Notes: generated from the sequence alone by a model not told the origin. 64,000 nucleotides of DNA from Actinomycetes bacterium (GCA_021794835.1 JAJYQA010000041.1:1-64000); one strand, 5' to 3'; positions 40,125-49,677 are shown, counted from the first letter of the stretch. Translations and numbers: made by a program.

Positions 40125-42526
40125 TGTTTATGGAGACTAAGAGTCAGCATATCGATCCGCACAAAATAAACGAAGAAACTGTTCCAATATCGGGCCTTGA
40201 TTGTCCTGATTGCGCTCTAAAGGTTGAAAAAGCAATTCAGAAGATGCCGGGGGTTAAAGCCGCTACGGTAAACTTTACCGCATCGAACCTATACATCGAA
40301 TACGATCCGACGGTTAGCGGTAGAGAGAAGATTTTCTCAAAGGTGGAGGACTTTGGCTACGAAGTGGGCGCAACCGAAGAGACGCGTAAATCATCGTTTC
40401 GTGTTTACGGTCTTGACTGCCCCGATTGCTCCAAAAAGCTTGAGCGAAAAATCGCCTCTCTTCCAGGAGTCGATTCGGCAAGCCTGGTGTATGAGACCGG
40501 GAAGCTCACCGTAAAACACCACGAAGAGGTTATTACGATTTCTAATATTATCAAGGCGATTGAATCAAGCGGCTACGGGGCGGACCTTGAAGGCGCCATT
40601 CATCCCGAGTATTCAAAAAGGTCTTTCTGGATCTCTGATAAGCGTGCGCTGACAGTTATTGTCTCTGCGATTCCCCTGGCAATTGGAGGTATCACTAACT
40701 TTGTCTTTGGCGACAACATCTTTAGTATTACCCTTCTTCTTATCGCTATCGCCATCACTGGCTACAGGCCCACCAGAAGCTCTATCTCGTCGCTTAAATC
40801 GCGTGTCTTTGACATGAACGTCTTGATGACGATTGCCGTTGTCGGTGCGGTGTTTTTGCGCCAGTGGACCGAGGCGGCCACCGTTATGTTTCTTTTTGCC
40901 GTCGGCACCATGCTTGAGGCGTATACCATGGATAAAACAAGGCATGCAATCCGCTCGCTGCTTGAGTTTGCACCCAGTGAGGCTGCGGTTAAATGGAACG
41001 GCGATATAAAGCTGGTACCGGTAGAGGATGTTCATATCGGCGATATCGTGGTAGTAAAACCAGGCGAGCGCATCCCAGTTGATGGCGAGGTTGCCTACGG
41101 GCGCACATCCATAAACCAATCGGCAATAACCGGCGAGTCGCTGCCTATAACTAAGAATCCCGGCGATCTGGTCTATGCTGGCACGCTAAACCACGAGGGC
41201 TATATCGAGATTACAACAATCAAGCAATCACAGGATACTACTCTCTCACACATAATTCATCTTGTTGAGGAGGCCCAGTCAAAGAAGGCCCCGTCGCAAA
41301 GGTTTATTGACAGGTTCTCGGCCTACTACACGCCATCGGTCATTGCAGCAGCAATTCTGATCGCTGCCATACCCCCTATTATTGGCCTGCCCTTTATAAC
41401 CTGGATATATAGGGCTCTCGTTCTTCTAGTCATAGCTTGCCCATGTGCACTGGTTATCTCAACACCGGTATCGGTTGCGTCGGCTATCGGGGCGGCATCG
41501 CGCAGCGGTGTCCTTATAAAAGGCGGCTCTTACTTAGAGCAGGCCGGCCAGGTCTCAACGGTTGTCTTTGACAAAACGGGTACACTTACGTCAGGCCGCC
41601 TCTCAGTCACCGACATTGTGCCGCTTAACGGGTATGGGGAAAATGAGATTCTAGCTATCACAAGTTCGGTAGAAGCCAGGTCAGGTCATCCCCTGGCCGA
41701 AGCTGTTGTTAATTATGCCAAGGATAAAGGTCTCGAACTGCTTGAGCCGGCTAATTTTACATCAATGCCTGGGCTCGGCCTTAAAGCCGAGATAAACGAT
41801 ATAGCCTACTATGTGGGCAACCCAAAACTTTTCTCGGAACTTAAAATATACGATGCGGACTCGTATCTTCTGGTCTCAGCCATGCAAAAAGAAGGAAAAA
41901 CTGTCTTTATGCTCGGCACTAGGGATAAACTTCTGGGAATCGTTGCTGTTGCAGACAAATTGCGGGCGGGCGCGCGGCAAACCGTAAAACAGCTACGGGA
42001 AATCGGTATAGCAAACATTATCATGCTTACCGGAGACAACGCTGAAACCGCTAGAGAGATCGCATCCCAAGTAGATATTGATGATTACCGAGCCGAGCTT
42101 TTACCAGAAGAGAAAATCGCGGCCATCGAGTCTATCTCGCAAAAGTACGGCAAAGTCGCCATGGTTGGCGACGGCGTAAACGATGCGCCAGCAATTTCCC
42201 GAGCTGATGTTGGAATCGCCATGGGGGCGATCGGCTCCGATATCGCACTTGAGATATCAGATATCGCACTTATGGCCGATGAGCTATCCAATCTTCCTTA
42301 TACAATAAAACTTAGCCGTCGGGCACTTCGTATCATTAAACAAAATGTGACCGCATCTATTGCAGTAAAACTCGGCTTTATTGCCCTTGGTATTGCTGGC
42401 CTCGCTACACTCTGGATGGCAGTATTCGCCGACACGGGGATTGCGGTATTGGTTATATTAAATGGAATGCGCTTGTTTGCAGGGTCCGGGGACGGCCCTA
42501 CGGGCCAGAGATTAGAAATTAGATAG
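40124..42526 (+). CDS. Heavy-metal translocating P1B-type ATPase (Zn/Cd/Pb)
   Basis: The roughly 800-residue pump has two N-terminal HMA domains with metal motifs GLDCPDC (Cys27/30 and a second copy about 75 residues on). These are followed by membrane helices, the A domain with ITGESLPI, the ion-path motif ACPCALVIS, the phosphorylation site DKTGTLT and GDGVNDAP. CPC is shared by Cu and Zn/Cd pumps; the ArsR/SmtB partner favours Zn/Cd/Pb export. The ATG overlaps the repressor stop. The last six residues (QRLEIR) and the stop come from a dispersed heptamer repeat, so the C-terminus may have been replaced. Confidence 0.93.
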   Translation: MFMETKSQHIDPHKINEETVPISGLDCPDCALKVEKAIQKMPGVKAATVNFTASNLYIEYDPTVSGREKIFSKVEDFGYEVGATEETRKSSFRVYGLDCPDCSKKLERKIASLPGVDSASLVYETGKLTVKHHEEVITISNIIKAIESSGYGADLEGAIHPEYSKRSFWISDKRALTVIVSAIPLAIGGITNFVFGDNIFSITLLLIAIAITGYRPTRSSISSLKSRVFDMNVLMTIAVVGAVFLRQWTEAATVMFLFAVGTMLEAYTMDKTRHAIRSLLEFAPSEAAVKWNGDIKLVPVEDVHIGDIVVVKPGERIPVDGEVAYGRTSINQSAITGESLPITKNPGDLVYAGTLNHEGYIEITTIKQSQDTTLSHIIHLVEEAQSKKAPSQRFIDRFSAYYTPSVIAAAILIAAIPPIIGLPFITWIYRALVLLVIACPCALVISTPVSVASAIGAASRSGVLIKGGSYLEQAGQVSTVVFDKTGTLTSGRLSVTDIVPLNGYGENEILAITSSVEARSGHPLAEAVVNYAKDKGLELLEPANFTSMPGLGLKAEINDIAYYVGNPKLFSELKIYDADSYLLVSAMQKEGKTVFMLGTRDKLLGIVAVADKLRAGARQTVKQLREIGIANIIMLTGDNAETAREIASQVDIDDYRAELLPEEKIAAIESISQKYGKVAMVGDGVNDAPAISRADVGIAMGAIGSDIALEISDIALMADELSNLPYTIKLSRRALRIIKQNVTASIAVKLGFIALGIAGLATLWMAVFADTGIAVLVILNGMRLFAGSGDGPTGQRLEIR

Positions 42527-42572
42527 TAGAAGTAAATTAAATTATCAAGGGATAAGAATAGATTGATAAGAG
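42507..42572 (+). repeat. 66-bp dispersed repeat overlapping the CPx-ATPase 3' end
   Basis: Reads as AGAGATT, AGAAATT, AGATAGT, AGAAGTA and continues to GATTGATAAGAG. It is an inverted relative of 31479-31546. The ATPase stop codon (42524-42526) is inside it. Confidence 0.65.
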
Positions 42573-42639
42573 TTTTTTTGCTTAATGGTGGAGTAGTAGA
42601 GTCAGTGCTCACTAAGAGCGAAATGGCTAAAGGAAAGGT

Positions 42640-42843
42640 TTGAGAGGATTGATCAAAGCTACGGTTAAATTCGATAATTGCAAATATTGTAAGAAATGCC
42701 TTGCGCAGAAGGTATGTACCACCAAGGCTATTTTTAGATTGGATGAGGACGATCCGGTTGCTGTTGATACGAATCTTTGTTATGGATGCGCGAAGTGTGT
42801 TGCGGCATGCCCTTTTGATACTATGGCCATTAAGGAGTTTTAA
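42640..42843 (+). CDS. Small two-cluster ferredoxin-like protein
   Basis: The 67-residue protein has two sets of cluster cysteines. The second, CYGCAKCVAACP, is a standard 4Fe-4S motif. The first, CKYCKKCLAQKVC, has five residues in place of three before the last cysteine and no following proline, which is less usual. Start codons are TTG at 42640 or 42649; neither is strongly placed. Its stop abuts the stop of the convergent glycosyltransferase gene. Electron transfer is likely, the partner unknown (iorA is 8 kb away). Confidence 0.8.
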   Translation: MRGLIKATVKFDNCKYCKKCLAQKVCTTKAIFRLDEDDPVAVDTNLCYGCAKCVAACPFDTMAIKEF

Positions 42844-43503
42844 CTAGAGATCGCCTTTTTTATGTGCTATCTGTTTGGCAATATCGCTATACATTTTAAG
42901 CCTTGCCTTAAACCCTTGGATAACGCCAAGTTTCTCTTCTTTCATGACCTGGCTAACTTCAGAGATTAATACCTCTTTCACTTTAAAACCGCTACGTTTT
43001 GCATGTTGCGTAATTGCAACCTCAACGCCAAACCCTGCATCTGCGAGATTGGGTAGACCATTAAGAAACTTTCTTCTAAACACGCGCTGCCCAGATATAA
43101 ATGGGACAATCGCCTGGGCAAGGTCGGTAGATACCCGCCCGCCGGAGAACTTTCCGACGGTCATCATTAAATCAGGGCCATTTATGAGGGGTTTGATAAG
43201 ATTTTCGATATGCTCGGGCTTTAATCCAATAAGATCAGCATCAATAAAGGCGATTATGTCGGCATCGGTTGATTCGATGCCGGTTTGCATTGCAGCCCCC
43301 TTCCCACCGTTTCTTTCACGGTCTATGACCTTAACATTATACGACCTTGCCATTGCAGATGTATTATCCTTTGAGCCATCGTTTACAACGATTATCTCAT
43401 TAACAATCTTTACCTTAGTCAAGACATCCAGAACAGCCGCAATTTGGTTCTCTTCGTTATATGCCGGTACAATAACTACTACCTTACCCGGCTTTTCAAT
43501 CAT
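42844..43503 (-). CDS. Family 2 glycosyltransferase
   Basis: The 219-residue GT-A enzyme opens with VVVIVPAYNEENQI, has VNDGSKDNT, GKGAAMQTGI and the metal motif DADLIG near residue 90. It resembles polyprenyl-phosphate sugar transferases (DPM1/ARNT-class) but lacks C-terminal membrane helices. The ATG stands directly after the proS stop with GGAGG in front, so it ends the long minus-strand run. The donor and acceptor cannot be told. Confidence 0.85.
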   Translation of the reverse strand: MIEKPGKVVVIVPAYNEENQIAAVLDVLTKVKIVNEIIVVNDGSKDNTSAMARSYNVKVIDRERNGGKGAAMQTGIESTDADIIAFIDADLIGLKPEHIENLIKPLINGPDLMMTVGKFSGGRVSTDLAQAIVPFISGQRVFRRKFLNGLPNLADAGFGVEVAITQHAKRSGFKVKEVLISEVSQVMKEEKLGVIQGFKARLKMYSDIAKQIAHKKGDL

Positions 43504-45237
43504 CTAGTCCTCCGGCTTTAGACTCTCGTGCATTTGAATTACCAGGTCAGCTATCCTATCAACTGCTTGATCCAGGGGAAATTCCCTTCGATCGCCGGTC
43601 GCTCTTACTTTCACTTCAATGTTTCCGCTCTTTATAGTCCGCGCGCCAACGATTACCTGTAGCGGGAAGCCTATCAGGTCGGAATCGGCAAACTTCTTAC
43701 CGGCCGACTCAATTCTATCATCAAGGATTACCTCCACGCCTTTTTTCTCAAGGCCTTCATAAACGCTGTCGCCCATTTCTTTTTGCTCTTTTCTATCATA
43801 GTTAAGAACTATGATAGAAACCTCGTAGGGAGCTACCGAAATCGGCCAGATTATCCCATTTTCGTCGTGGTTTTGCTCTATCGACGATGCGGCCGTGCGG
43901 CTCACCCCAATCCCATACGAACCCATGATGTATGGCTTGACCTGGCCATCCTCGGTAATAAAGGTCGCACCCAGCGCCTCACTGTATTTAGTACCTAGCT
44001 GGAAGATTTGGCCTACCTCAATTCCCCTTGTTGAAAGCAGCGTCCCTTCACAATCCGGACACTTATCACCCGCCTTAACCAGCTTTACATCCGCCCACTC
44101 TTCTACCTGGAAGTCTTCGCCGACATTTACGTTTATTATATGGGTATCGGATTTATTTGCCCCAACGACAAAGTTTCTCATAACCGATATCTCGCTATCT
44201 GCAATTAGCCTTACCTGATCAGTTAAGCCAACCGGCCCAACATACCCTTGAATAAGCTCAGGGTAGTCCTCCCACTCCATGCCGGCCAGCAGGTGGAAAT
44301 CAGTTGTCCCTAATAAGGAAGCTAATTTTTCTTCGTTCACGTCTCTGTCGCCTCTAATTAGTACCGCAGCAATTTCCCTCGCCCCATATTTATAAATCAA
44401 TGTTTTTACTATCTTTGTTCCAGGCACATTAAGGAAGGCTGAAACCTCGGTTATGCTCTTCACACCAGGCGTAGAGATAACTTCTGGGCTCTTTATGGCT
44501 TCGGTAGACGGCTCCGGCAACCTAGTGGATGCAACTTCGTCATTTGCCGCATAATTACAGGAATCACAGTAAAGGATAGTGCTTTCGCCGGATTCTGCGA
44601 GAACTGTAAACTCCTGCGATACTTTCCCACCTATTAGACCTGTCGCAGCTTGTATAGCCCTGAAATCTAGCCCACAACGCTTAAATATGCGTGTATAAGC
44701 ACCGTACATGTCGTCGTAAGACTTTTGCAACTGCTCGATGCTAGCGTTGAAGCTATAGGCATCCTTCATAATAAACTCACGGCCGCGCATAAGACCGAAC
44801 CGTGGCCTTATCTCATCTCTAAACTTTACCTGGATCTGGTATATGGTAAGCGGTAGCTGCCTGTATGACTTGAGTTCGTCCATAACCAGAGCCGTAACAA
44901 GTTCCTCATGGGTGGGCCCGAGCGCAAATTCTCTCTCATGCCTATCCTTAAACCGCATCATCTCTGGACCGTATTGTGTCCAGCGCCCTGTCTTCCGCCA
45001 TACGTCCGCAGGCTGAATCACCGGCATTAGTATCTCTTGCGCGTCTACCCGGTTCATCTCTTCGCGGATAATTCTTTCGATCTTTTTTATTACCCTATAT
45101 CCAAGCGGCAAAAAAGTATACACGCCAGCAGCTACTTTTCTTATCATTCCTGCTCGCAAGAGCAGCTTGTGGCTGACAACCTCAGCCTCGGCTGGGCTCT
45201 CTTTTAACGTCGGCGCGTAAAGTAGCGAGAATCTCAT
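43504..45237 (-). CDS. proS: Prolyl-tRNA synthetase (bacterial type)
   Basis: ProRS charges tRNA-Pro. The 577-residue protein is the bacterial long form with class II motifs (YTFLPLGYRVIKKIERIIREE split over motif 1, FKDRHEREFALGPTHEE motif 2, GSYGIGVSRT motif 3). The editing INS domain lies between motifs 2 and 3 (STPGVKSITEVSAFL...). The ATG at 45237 follows GAGGAACAA; four residues upstream from a TTG are excluded. No T-box leader is visible in the 110 bp before it. ispG-rseP-dxr upstream on this strand is a common order. Confidence 0.96.
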   Translation of the reverse strand: MRFSLLYAPTLKESPAEAEVVSHKLLLRAGMIRKVAAGVYTFLPLGYRVIKKIERIIREEMNRVDAQEILMPVIQPADVWRKTGRWTQYGPEMMRFKDRHEREFALGPTHEELVTALVMDELKSYRQLPLTIYQIQVKFRDEIRPRFGLMRGREFIMKDAYSFNASIEQLQKSYDDMYGAYTRIFKRCGLDFRAIQAATGLIGGKVSQEFTVLAESGESTILYCDSCNYAANDEVASTRLPEPSTEAIKSPEVISTPGVKSITEVSAFLNVPGTKIVKTLIYKYGAREIAAVLIRGDRDVNEEKLASLLGTTDFHLLAGMEWEDYPELIQGYVGPVGLTDQVRLIADSEISVMRNFVVGANKSDTHIINVNVGEDFQVEEWADVKLVKAGDKCPDCEGTLLSTRGIEVGQIFQLGTKYSEALGATFITEDGQVKPYIMGSYGIGVSRTAASSIEQNHDENGIIWPISVAPYEVSIIVLNYDRKEQKEMGDSVYEGLEKKGVEVILDDRIESAGKKFADSDLIGFPLQVIVGARTIKSGNIEVKVRATGDRREFPLDQAVDRIADLVIQMHESLKPED

Positions 45238-45313
45238 TTGTTCCTCCAACCGGCCTCTTGAGCCTAGACCTAAAAATCACAGTCTATTATACAATAAAGC
45301 GGCTTACGCCGCT

Positions 45314-45348
45314 CGTTCATTGTTCATCGTTCGTAATTCGCCATTCGA
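45314..45348 (+). repeat. Heptamer array between proS and ispG
   Basis: CGTTCAT, TGTTCAT, CGTTCGT, AATTCGC, CATTCGA are consecutive 7-bp units ending exactly at the ispG stop codon. The preceding AGCGGC-TTAC-GCCGCT forms a short hairpin. Confidence 0.65.
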
Positions 45349-46422
45349 TTAATCCCTGGCTTCCTTTTCTTTCACATCATCTATTAGCTTCTCTATTTCA
45401 CCCATTAGTACCTCAACCATATCCTCTGCGGGAACCCTGCGTATGGCCTTGCCGCCTTTAAACAGAACGCCTTCCTGTTTGCCACCCGCGATACCTATGT
45501 CAGCATCTCTTGCCTCACCGGGGCCGTTGACAACGCACCCCATAATCGCGACCTTAAGCGGGGTTCGCATGGTCATAAGCCGTTTTTCGATTTCCTCAAC
45601 AACCGGGATAACATCAATATCGCAGCGTCCGCATGTTGGGCAGGATATTATCTCCGGACCGTATGACCTTAGACCCAAGGATTGCAGTATTTGATATGCC
45701 ACCTGAACCTCGTGAACGGGGTCTGCGGATAGCGACACCCTCATGGTATCACCTATCCCATCGGCAAGAAGCACGCCAAGACCTACCGCCGATTTTACAG
45801 TTCCCTTCATCAGCGAGCCCGCCTCAGTGATTCCAAGGTGAAGCGGGTAATCCGTTTGCTCTGATAGCATGCGGTATGCTTTTATTGAGTCGACAACTGA
45901 AGACGACTTAACCGAGAGAACGATATTGTGAAAATCAAATTTCTCACAGAACCTTATATACTCAAGGCAGCTTTTAACCAAAGCTGTCGGTATGTCCTCC
46001 TCTTTATAATATTTTGGGTGAAGTGATCCTGAGTTAACGCCTATCCTGATCGCGGTGTCGTGCTCCTTTGCCTTCTCGACAATCTTTGCGACAAGGTCTT
46101 CTCCACCAATGTTTCCCGGGTTGATACGAATTTTATCTACACCGGCCTCGATCGCTCCAACTGCATATTCCCAGTGAAAATGTATATCGGCAATCAGCGG
46201 AATATTTATTTCCTTCTTTATCTTTGGAAGAGCCTCTACCGCTTCACGGCTTGGCACCGCGACGCGAATTAGCTCACAGCCCGCTTCTTCAAGCCTTTTT
46301 ATTTGTTCAACCGTAGCTCTAACGTCTTCAGTCTTTTCGCTAGCCATTGATTGAACAGCGACGGGATTACCGCCGCCGATTACTACATTGCCTATTTTAA
46401 CTTGGCGCGTATTTTTGGTCAT
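45349..46422 (-). CDS. ispG: 4-hydroxy-3-methylbut-2-enyl diphosphate synthase
   Basis: IspG is the Fe-S enzyme of the penultimate step of the non-mevalonate isoprenoid pathway. The 357 residues include VQSMASEKTEDV at the start, ADIHFHWEYA, RINPGNIGG, and the cluster cysteines in CPTCGRCDIDV and MGCVVNGPGEA. Its ATG follows directly on the rseP stop. Together with dxr two genes upstream it forms the isoprenoid part of the operon, next to uppS which uses the product. Confidence 0.96.
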   Translation of the reverse strand: MTKNTRQVKIGNVVIGGGNPVAVQSMASEKTEDVRATVEQIKRLEEAGCELIRVAVPSREAVEALPKIKKEINIPLIADIHFHWEYAVGAIEAGVDKIRINPGNIGGEDLVAKIVEKAKEHDTAIRIGVNSGSLHPKYYKEEDIPTALVKSCLEYIRFCEKFDFHNIVLSVKSSSVVDSIKAYRMLSEQTDYPLHLGITEAGSLMKGTVKSAVGLGVLLADGIGDTMRVSLSADPVHEVQVAYQILQSLGLRSYGPEIISCPTCGRCDIDVIPVVEEIEKRLMTMRTPLKVAIMGCVVNGPGEARDADIGIAGGKQEGVLFKGGKAIRRVPAEDMVEVLMGEIEKLIDDVKEKEARD

Positions 46423-47568
46423 TTAACCACCACCCGGGATTAAAGACCCCTGGATTATCCTAGTTATATCTGAGAACACAAAATATACCATTATCGTAAG
46501 AAGGAGAGCCATCCCAACCGCGTTAACAGCTAAGATAACCTTTTTGTTTAGCGGCCCTCTGGCTATGCTTTCTAATCCAAGAATAGCTAGCCTCCCACCA
46601 TCAAGTGGAGGTACGGGAAGTAGGTTTAGTATCCCTATGTTTATTGTGACAATTGCCAGGAGCCACATAAAGTCCCAAAAACTCTTCTTAACTACCGTTG
46701 CTGACGTGTATACGATACCTACCGGGCCCGAACCCTCTTTGGCGAGAATCGCCGGCTTATGTACAATAGTATTATATATCGTCACGGCCATGAACTTCGT
46801 GAGGGCAGCTGTATCTGCAATCCCTTGATATATCGCTAAATGCGGGGGTAGCCTTTTATATTGAACTTCAGTGCTTGGATATATGCCTAAAACACCGTGC
46901 CCGTCATTTTTATCTTTATCTAGCACCGGTCTTTTGGTAAGCGTTTGGCCATCGCGTTTAACCACAACCGTTATCTGTTTCCCTGGCTTATCCTTTAACT
47001 GATTTACAATATCTTCCCAGTTTTTAATCCTTGTGCCATTAATTGATACTACCCGGTCACCTTTCTTTAATCCCACATGATCTGCCGGACTGTTCTTTAC
47101 AATGTTACCAAGGACGTTGGGACTCTCAGCAACCCCTTGTATCATAAACATCAAGGTAAAGATAACTACCGCAAAGACCATATTCATGAGCGGTCCGGAA
47201 AACATGATGATGGCCTTTTTCCAACGTGGCTGCGTGTCGTATTTTCGCTCGGGCGGTGTGTCTTTATCCTCTTCGTCTTCCTCTAGCTGCAACTCCGACT
47301 CCACCCCGGCAAACTTCACATATCCGCCAAACGGAATCATTGTTGCACCGTACTCCGTCTCGCCCCACCTAAAAGAGAACAGCCGGGGCCCCGGCAGCCC
47401 AAACATAAATTCTTTTACCTTTAAGCCCATTAATTTGCCTGCCGTGAAATGGCCACCTTCGTGAACGAATATTATTAGACCAAGACCGATTATAGCCACT
47501 AGGAAATAAATGATTTGGACCCACTCCTTTTTAGCTCTATTACCTGTCTTGCTTTGGCTCTTGCCCAA
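46423..47568 (-). CDS. rseP: Site-2 membrane metalloprotease RseP (start uncertain)
   Basis: RseP cleaves membrane-anchored regulators within the membrane. The protein has HEGGH as zinc motif in the first helix, a PDZ domain (PADHVGLKKGDRVVSINGTRI), and the second metal motif in LLPVPPLDGGRL. The span given uses the first conventional start (TTG at 47568), which overlaps dxr by 70 bp and has no Shine-Dalgarno. AAAGGAG (47530-47524) instead stands 9 nt before an ATC at 47514 and 12 nt before an ATT at 47511, which give a normal RseP N-terminus (IYFLVAIIGLGLIIFVHEGGH). A real start near 47514 (363 residues) is therefore more likely. Possible clients here are the anti-sigma factor or FtsL-like proteins. 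Confidence 0.9.
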   Translation of the reverse strand: MGKSQSKTGNRAKKEWVQIIYFLVAIIGLGLIIFVHEGGHFTAGKLMGLKVKEFMFGLPGPRLFSFRWGETEYGATMIPFGGYVKFAGVESELQLEEDEEDKDTPPERKYDTQPRWKKAIIMFSGPLMNMVFAVVIFTLMFMIQGVAESPNVLGNIVKNSPADHVGLKKGDRVVSINGTRIKNWEDIVNQLKDKPGKQITVVVKRDGQTLTKRPVLDKDKNDGHGVLGIYPSTEVQYKRLPPHLAIYQGIADTAALTKFMAVTIYNTIVHKPAILAKEGSGPVGIVYTSATVVKKSFWDFMWLLAIVTINIGILNLLPVPPLDGGRLAILGLESIARGPLNKKVILAVNAVGMALLLTIMVYFVFSDITRIIQGSLIPGGG

Positions 47569-48677
47569 TCCTCAGCTTCCAATAATATACCCAAATTGGC
47601 TTCGTCATCTGGCACGTGTCTGCTCATCGTCTCCTCTATAACAGCCGGTATATCGGTAAACTTAATTTTCTTATCCAGAAACGCCGCCACTGCCTCCTCG
47701 TTTGCTGCATTTAAAACAGCGGGATATGTCTTACCGAGTTTGATGGCATCAAGGGCATACTCTAGACAGGGGAAGCTCTTTATATCTGGAGATTCAAAGG
47801 TGAGCTTCCCTAACTTAACAAAATCCAGCGATGGAAGTGGCGATTCTAGTCTATCGGGATAGGATAGCGCGTACTGGATTGGTGTTCGCATGTCGGTTTG
47901 CCCTAAGTGTGCTTTAATTGAGCCGTCCTCAAATTCTACCATGGAGTGGATTATGCTCTGTGGGTGAACAACAACCTCTATCTTTTCGTAAGGGATATCA
48001 AATAACCAGTGTGCCTCAACAACCTCTAAGCCCTTGTTTATAAGGGTTGCCGAGTCGATTGTAATTTTTGGGCCCATCGTCCAGCGGGGGTGCGCTAGTG
48101 CCTCTTCCACCGTAACCGATTCGAGCTCTTCAAAGCTTCTACCCCTAAACGGTCCTCCCGAGGCAGTAATTATAAGTTTCTTTACCTCGCTTTGCTTCTC
48201 ACCTACGAGGCATTGAAAAATTGCGTTATGCTCACTATCGACCGGCAATATCGCAGCCCCGCTTGTCTTTTGCACCCTTTTTACGATCGCCCCACCGGCA
48301 ACCATTGATTCTTTGTTTGCCAGAGCTAGCGTTTTTCCAGATTTTAGGGCAGATAGAGTTGGTTGCAGGCCAACCGATCCTACCAGGGCATTCAGCACAA
48401 TATCGACTTCTGGGTACGCCGCCAAGCTCTCTAAGCCCTCGATGCCGGATAATATCTCTACTTTCTTATGGGCTCTTTCTTTTAGCTTGCTTGCAGCTTG
48501 TTCATCGGCGACAACAACTATTTTCGGCTTTAACTCAGCTATTTGCTCTTCCAGAACTTCTATGTTGCGATGAACTGCTAGGCCAATCACACGGAACTTA
48601 TCAGGGAATCTCTTTATGACATCTATAGCCTGTAGCCCAATAGAGCCAGATGAGCCTAGTATGACAATATTTTTCAA
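47499..48677 (-). CDS. dxr: 1-deoxy-D-xylulose 5-phosphate reductoisomerase
   Basis: Dxr (IspC) makes MEP, the committed step of non-mevalonate isoprenoid synthesis. The 392 residues start with the NADPH site VILGSSGSIGLQAIDVI and contain ALANKESMVAGG, ILPVDSEHNAIFQ, ITASGGPFRG and the ATLINKGLEVVEAHWLF region. The start is TTG at 48677 seven bases after AAGGA. cdsA lies upstream and rseP downstream, the usual cdsA-dxr-rseP order. Confidence 0.96.
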   Translation of the reverse strand: MKNIVILGSSGSIGLQAIDVIKRFPDKFRVIGLAVHRNIEVLEEQIAELKPKIVVVADEQAASKLKERAHKKVEILSGIEGLESLAAYPEVDIVLNALVGSVGLQPTLSALKSGKTLALANKESMVAGGAIVKRVQKTSGAAILPVDSEHNAIFQCLVGEKQSEVKKLIITASGGPFRGRSFEELESVTVEEALAHPRWTMGPKITIDSATLINKGLEVVEAHWLFDIPYEKIEVVVHPQSIIHSMVEFEDGSIKAHLGQTDMRTPIQYALSYPDRLESPLPSLDFVKLGKLTFESPDIKSFPCLEYALDAIKLGKTYPAVLNAANEEAVAAFLDKKIKFTDIPAVIEETMSRHVPDDEANLGILLEAEDWARAKARQVIELKRSGSKSFIS

Positions 48678-48790
48678 ATTACTGTCCTTTCAGCATTGCC
48701 AGAATATGGTATTAACATTTTATCATTATTAGCAATGCCATTGACAATTCAAGCCATAAATTAGAAACGGGCCGCAGCCCTATTTATGGA

Positions 48791-48813
48791 ATGAGGGTAA
48801 GTAATGTTGGTCC
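48791..48813 (+). repeat. 23-bp dispersed repeat
   Basis: The element starts ATGAGGGTAAGTAA and ends GTTGGTCC. It is 22/23 identical to the reverse complement of 1420-1442. Heptamer-like words (AATTCGTAATTCGAAATT) follow to 48836. Confidence 0.6.
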
Positions 48814-48847
48814 GAAATTCGTAATTCGAAATTATCCCTCGCTAGAC

Positions 48848-49654
48848 CTACTTTATCAACAGCCAGTAGTAATACCCGGCTACTGCCGTAAACAGCACGC
48901 TATCAAACCTATCCAGGAATCCGCCATGGCCCGGAATCAATGCGCCTGAGTCTTTAACCCGCATCTCGCGTTTGATACGCGACTCAACTAAGTCGCCCAG
49001 GGGAGCAAAAATTCCTATCATAATACCCATGCCGAATCCCTTAAGCAGAGTCAAAAATACCCCCTGCTGCTTTAGAAAGGGCAACCAGGGCAATAAGAAC
49101 AGCAAAGCCAGCACAATTGCCGGGGTGATAAGACCGGCAATACTTCCCCCAAGCGTCTTGTTTGCGCTTATCGCCGGGGCTATCTTCCTCTTTCCGAACG
49201 CGCTCCCTATGAAGTAGGCAAATATATCGCTTACCCAGGTCCCAATAAACACCAATAGGACGCCTATTCGTCCAAAACTTAAGTTATATTGCAACACCAT
49301 ATGACTTAACGTAAACGCCACATACAAAAGCCCGACTAAAGTTAATCCCGTATTGACTATACTGCCCTGCGTGAAAATCTGCCAAGTAAGTGCCACAAAC
49401 ACTAATAGTGCTACCACTGCGACCATGCCTGGTTTACCGCCGAATAGCGTGGCCGCTATCAAAGCTATTCCGCCCAATATACCGATCAACAGGCTTGGCT
49501 TATAATCTCGCAAGATAAAAATCGAATAAAGTTCGTCAAGGCTGATAATTGCAATTACCGTTATAAGAAACGCAAAGAAGTACTTTCCTAATAACAAAAA
49601 CAAGACAATTACTGGTATGCCAACCAGTGCACTAATAACTCTTTCTTTCAGCAT
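48848..49654 (-). CDS. cdsA: Phosphatidate cytidylyltransferase
   Basis: CdsA makes CDP-diacylglycerol for phospholipid synthesis. The 268-residue protein has seven to eight membrane helices and the family signature near the C-terminus, FGMGIMIGIFAPLGDLVESRIKRE...KDSGALIPGHGGFLDRFDS (in parts), with Asp pairs for metal binding. It follows uppS after 23 bp on the same strand. The order frr-uppS-cdsA-dxr is widespread. Confidence 0.95.
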   Translation of the reverse strand: MLKERVISALVGIPVIVLFLLLGKYFFAFLITVIAIISLDELYSIFILRDYKPSLLIGILGGIALIAATLFGGKPGMVAVVALLVFVALTWQIFTQGSIVNTGLTLVGLLYVAFTLSHMVLQYNLSFGRIGVLLVFIGTWVSDIFAYFIGSAFGKRKIAPAISANKTLGGSIAGLITPAIVLALLFLLPWLPFLKQQGVFLTLLKGFGMGIMIGIFAPLGDLVESRIKREMRVKDSGALIPGHGGFLDRFDSVLFTAVAGYYYWLLIK

Positions 49655-49677
49655 CTATGGCTCCTGTGTTGCCGCTA

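Noticed and set aside
45238-45348. T-box leader in front of proS
   Set aside because: The gap is only about 110 bp, holds heptamer repeats, and shows no specifier or antiterminator motif.
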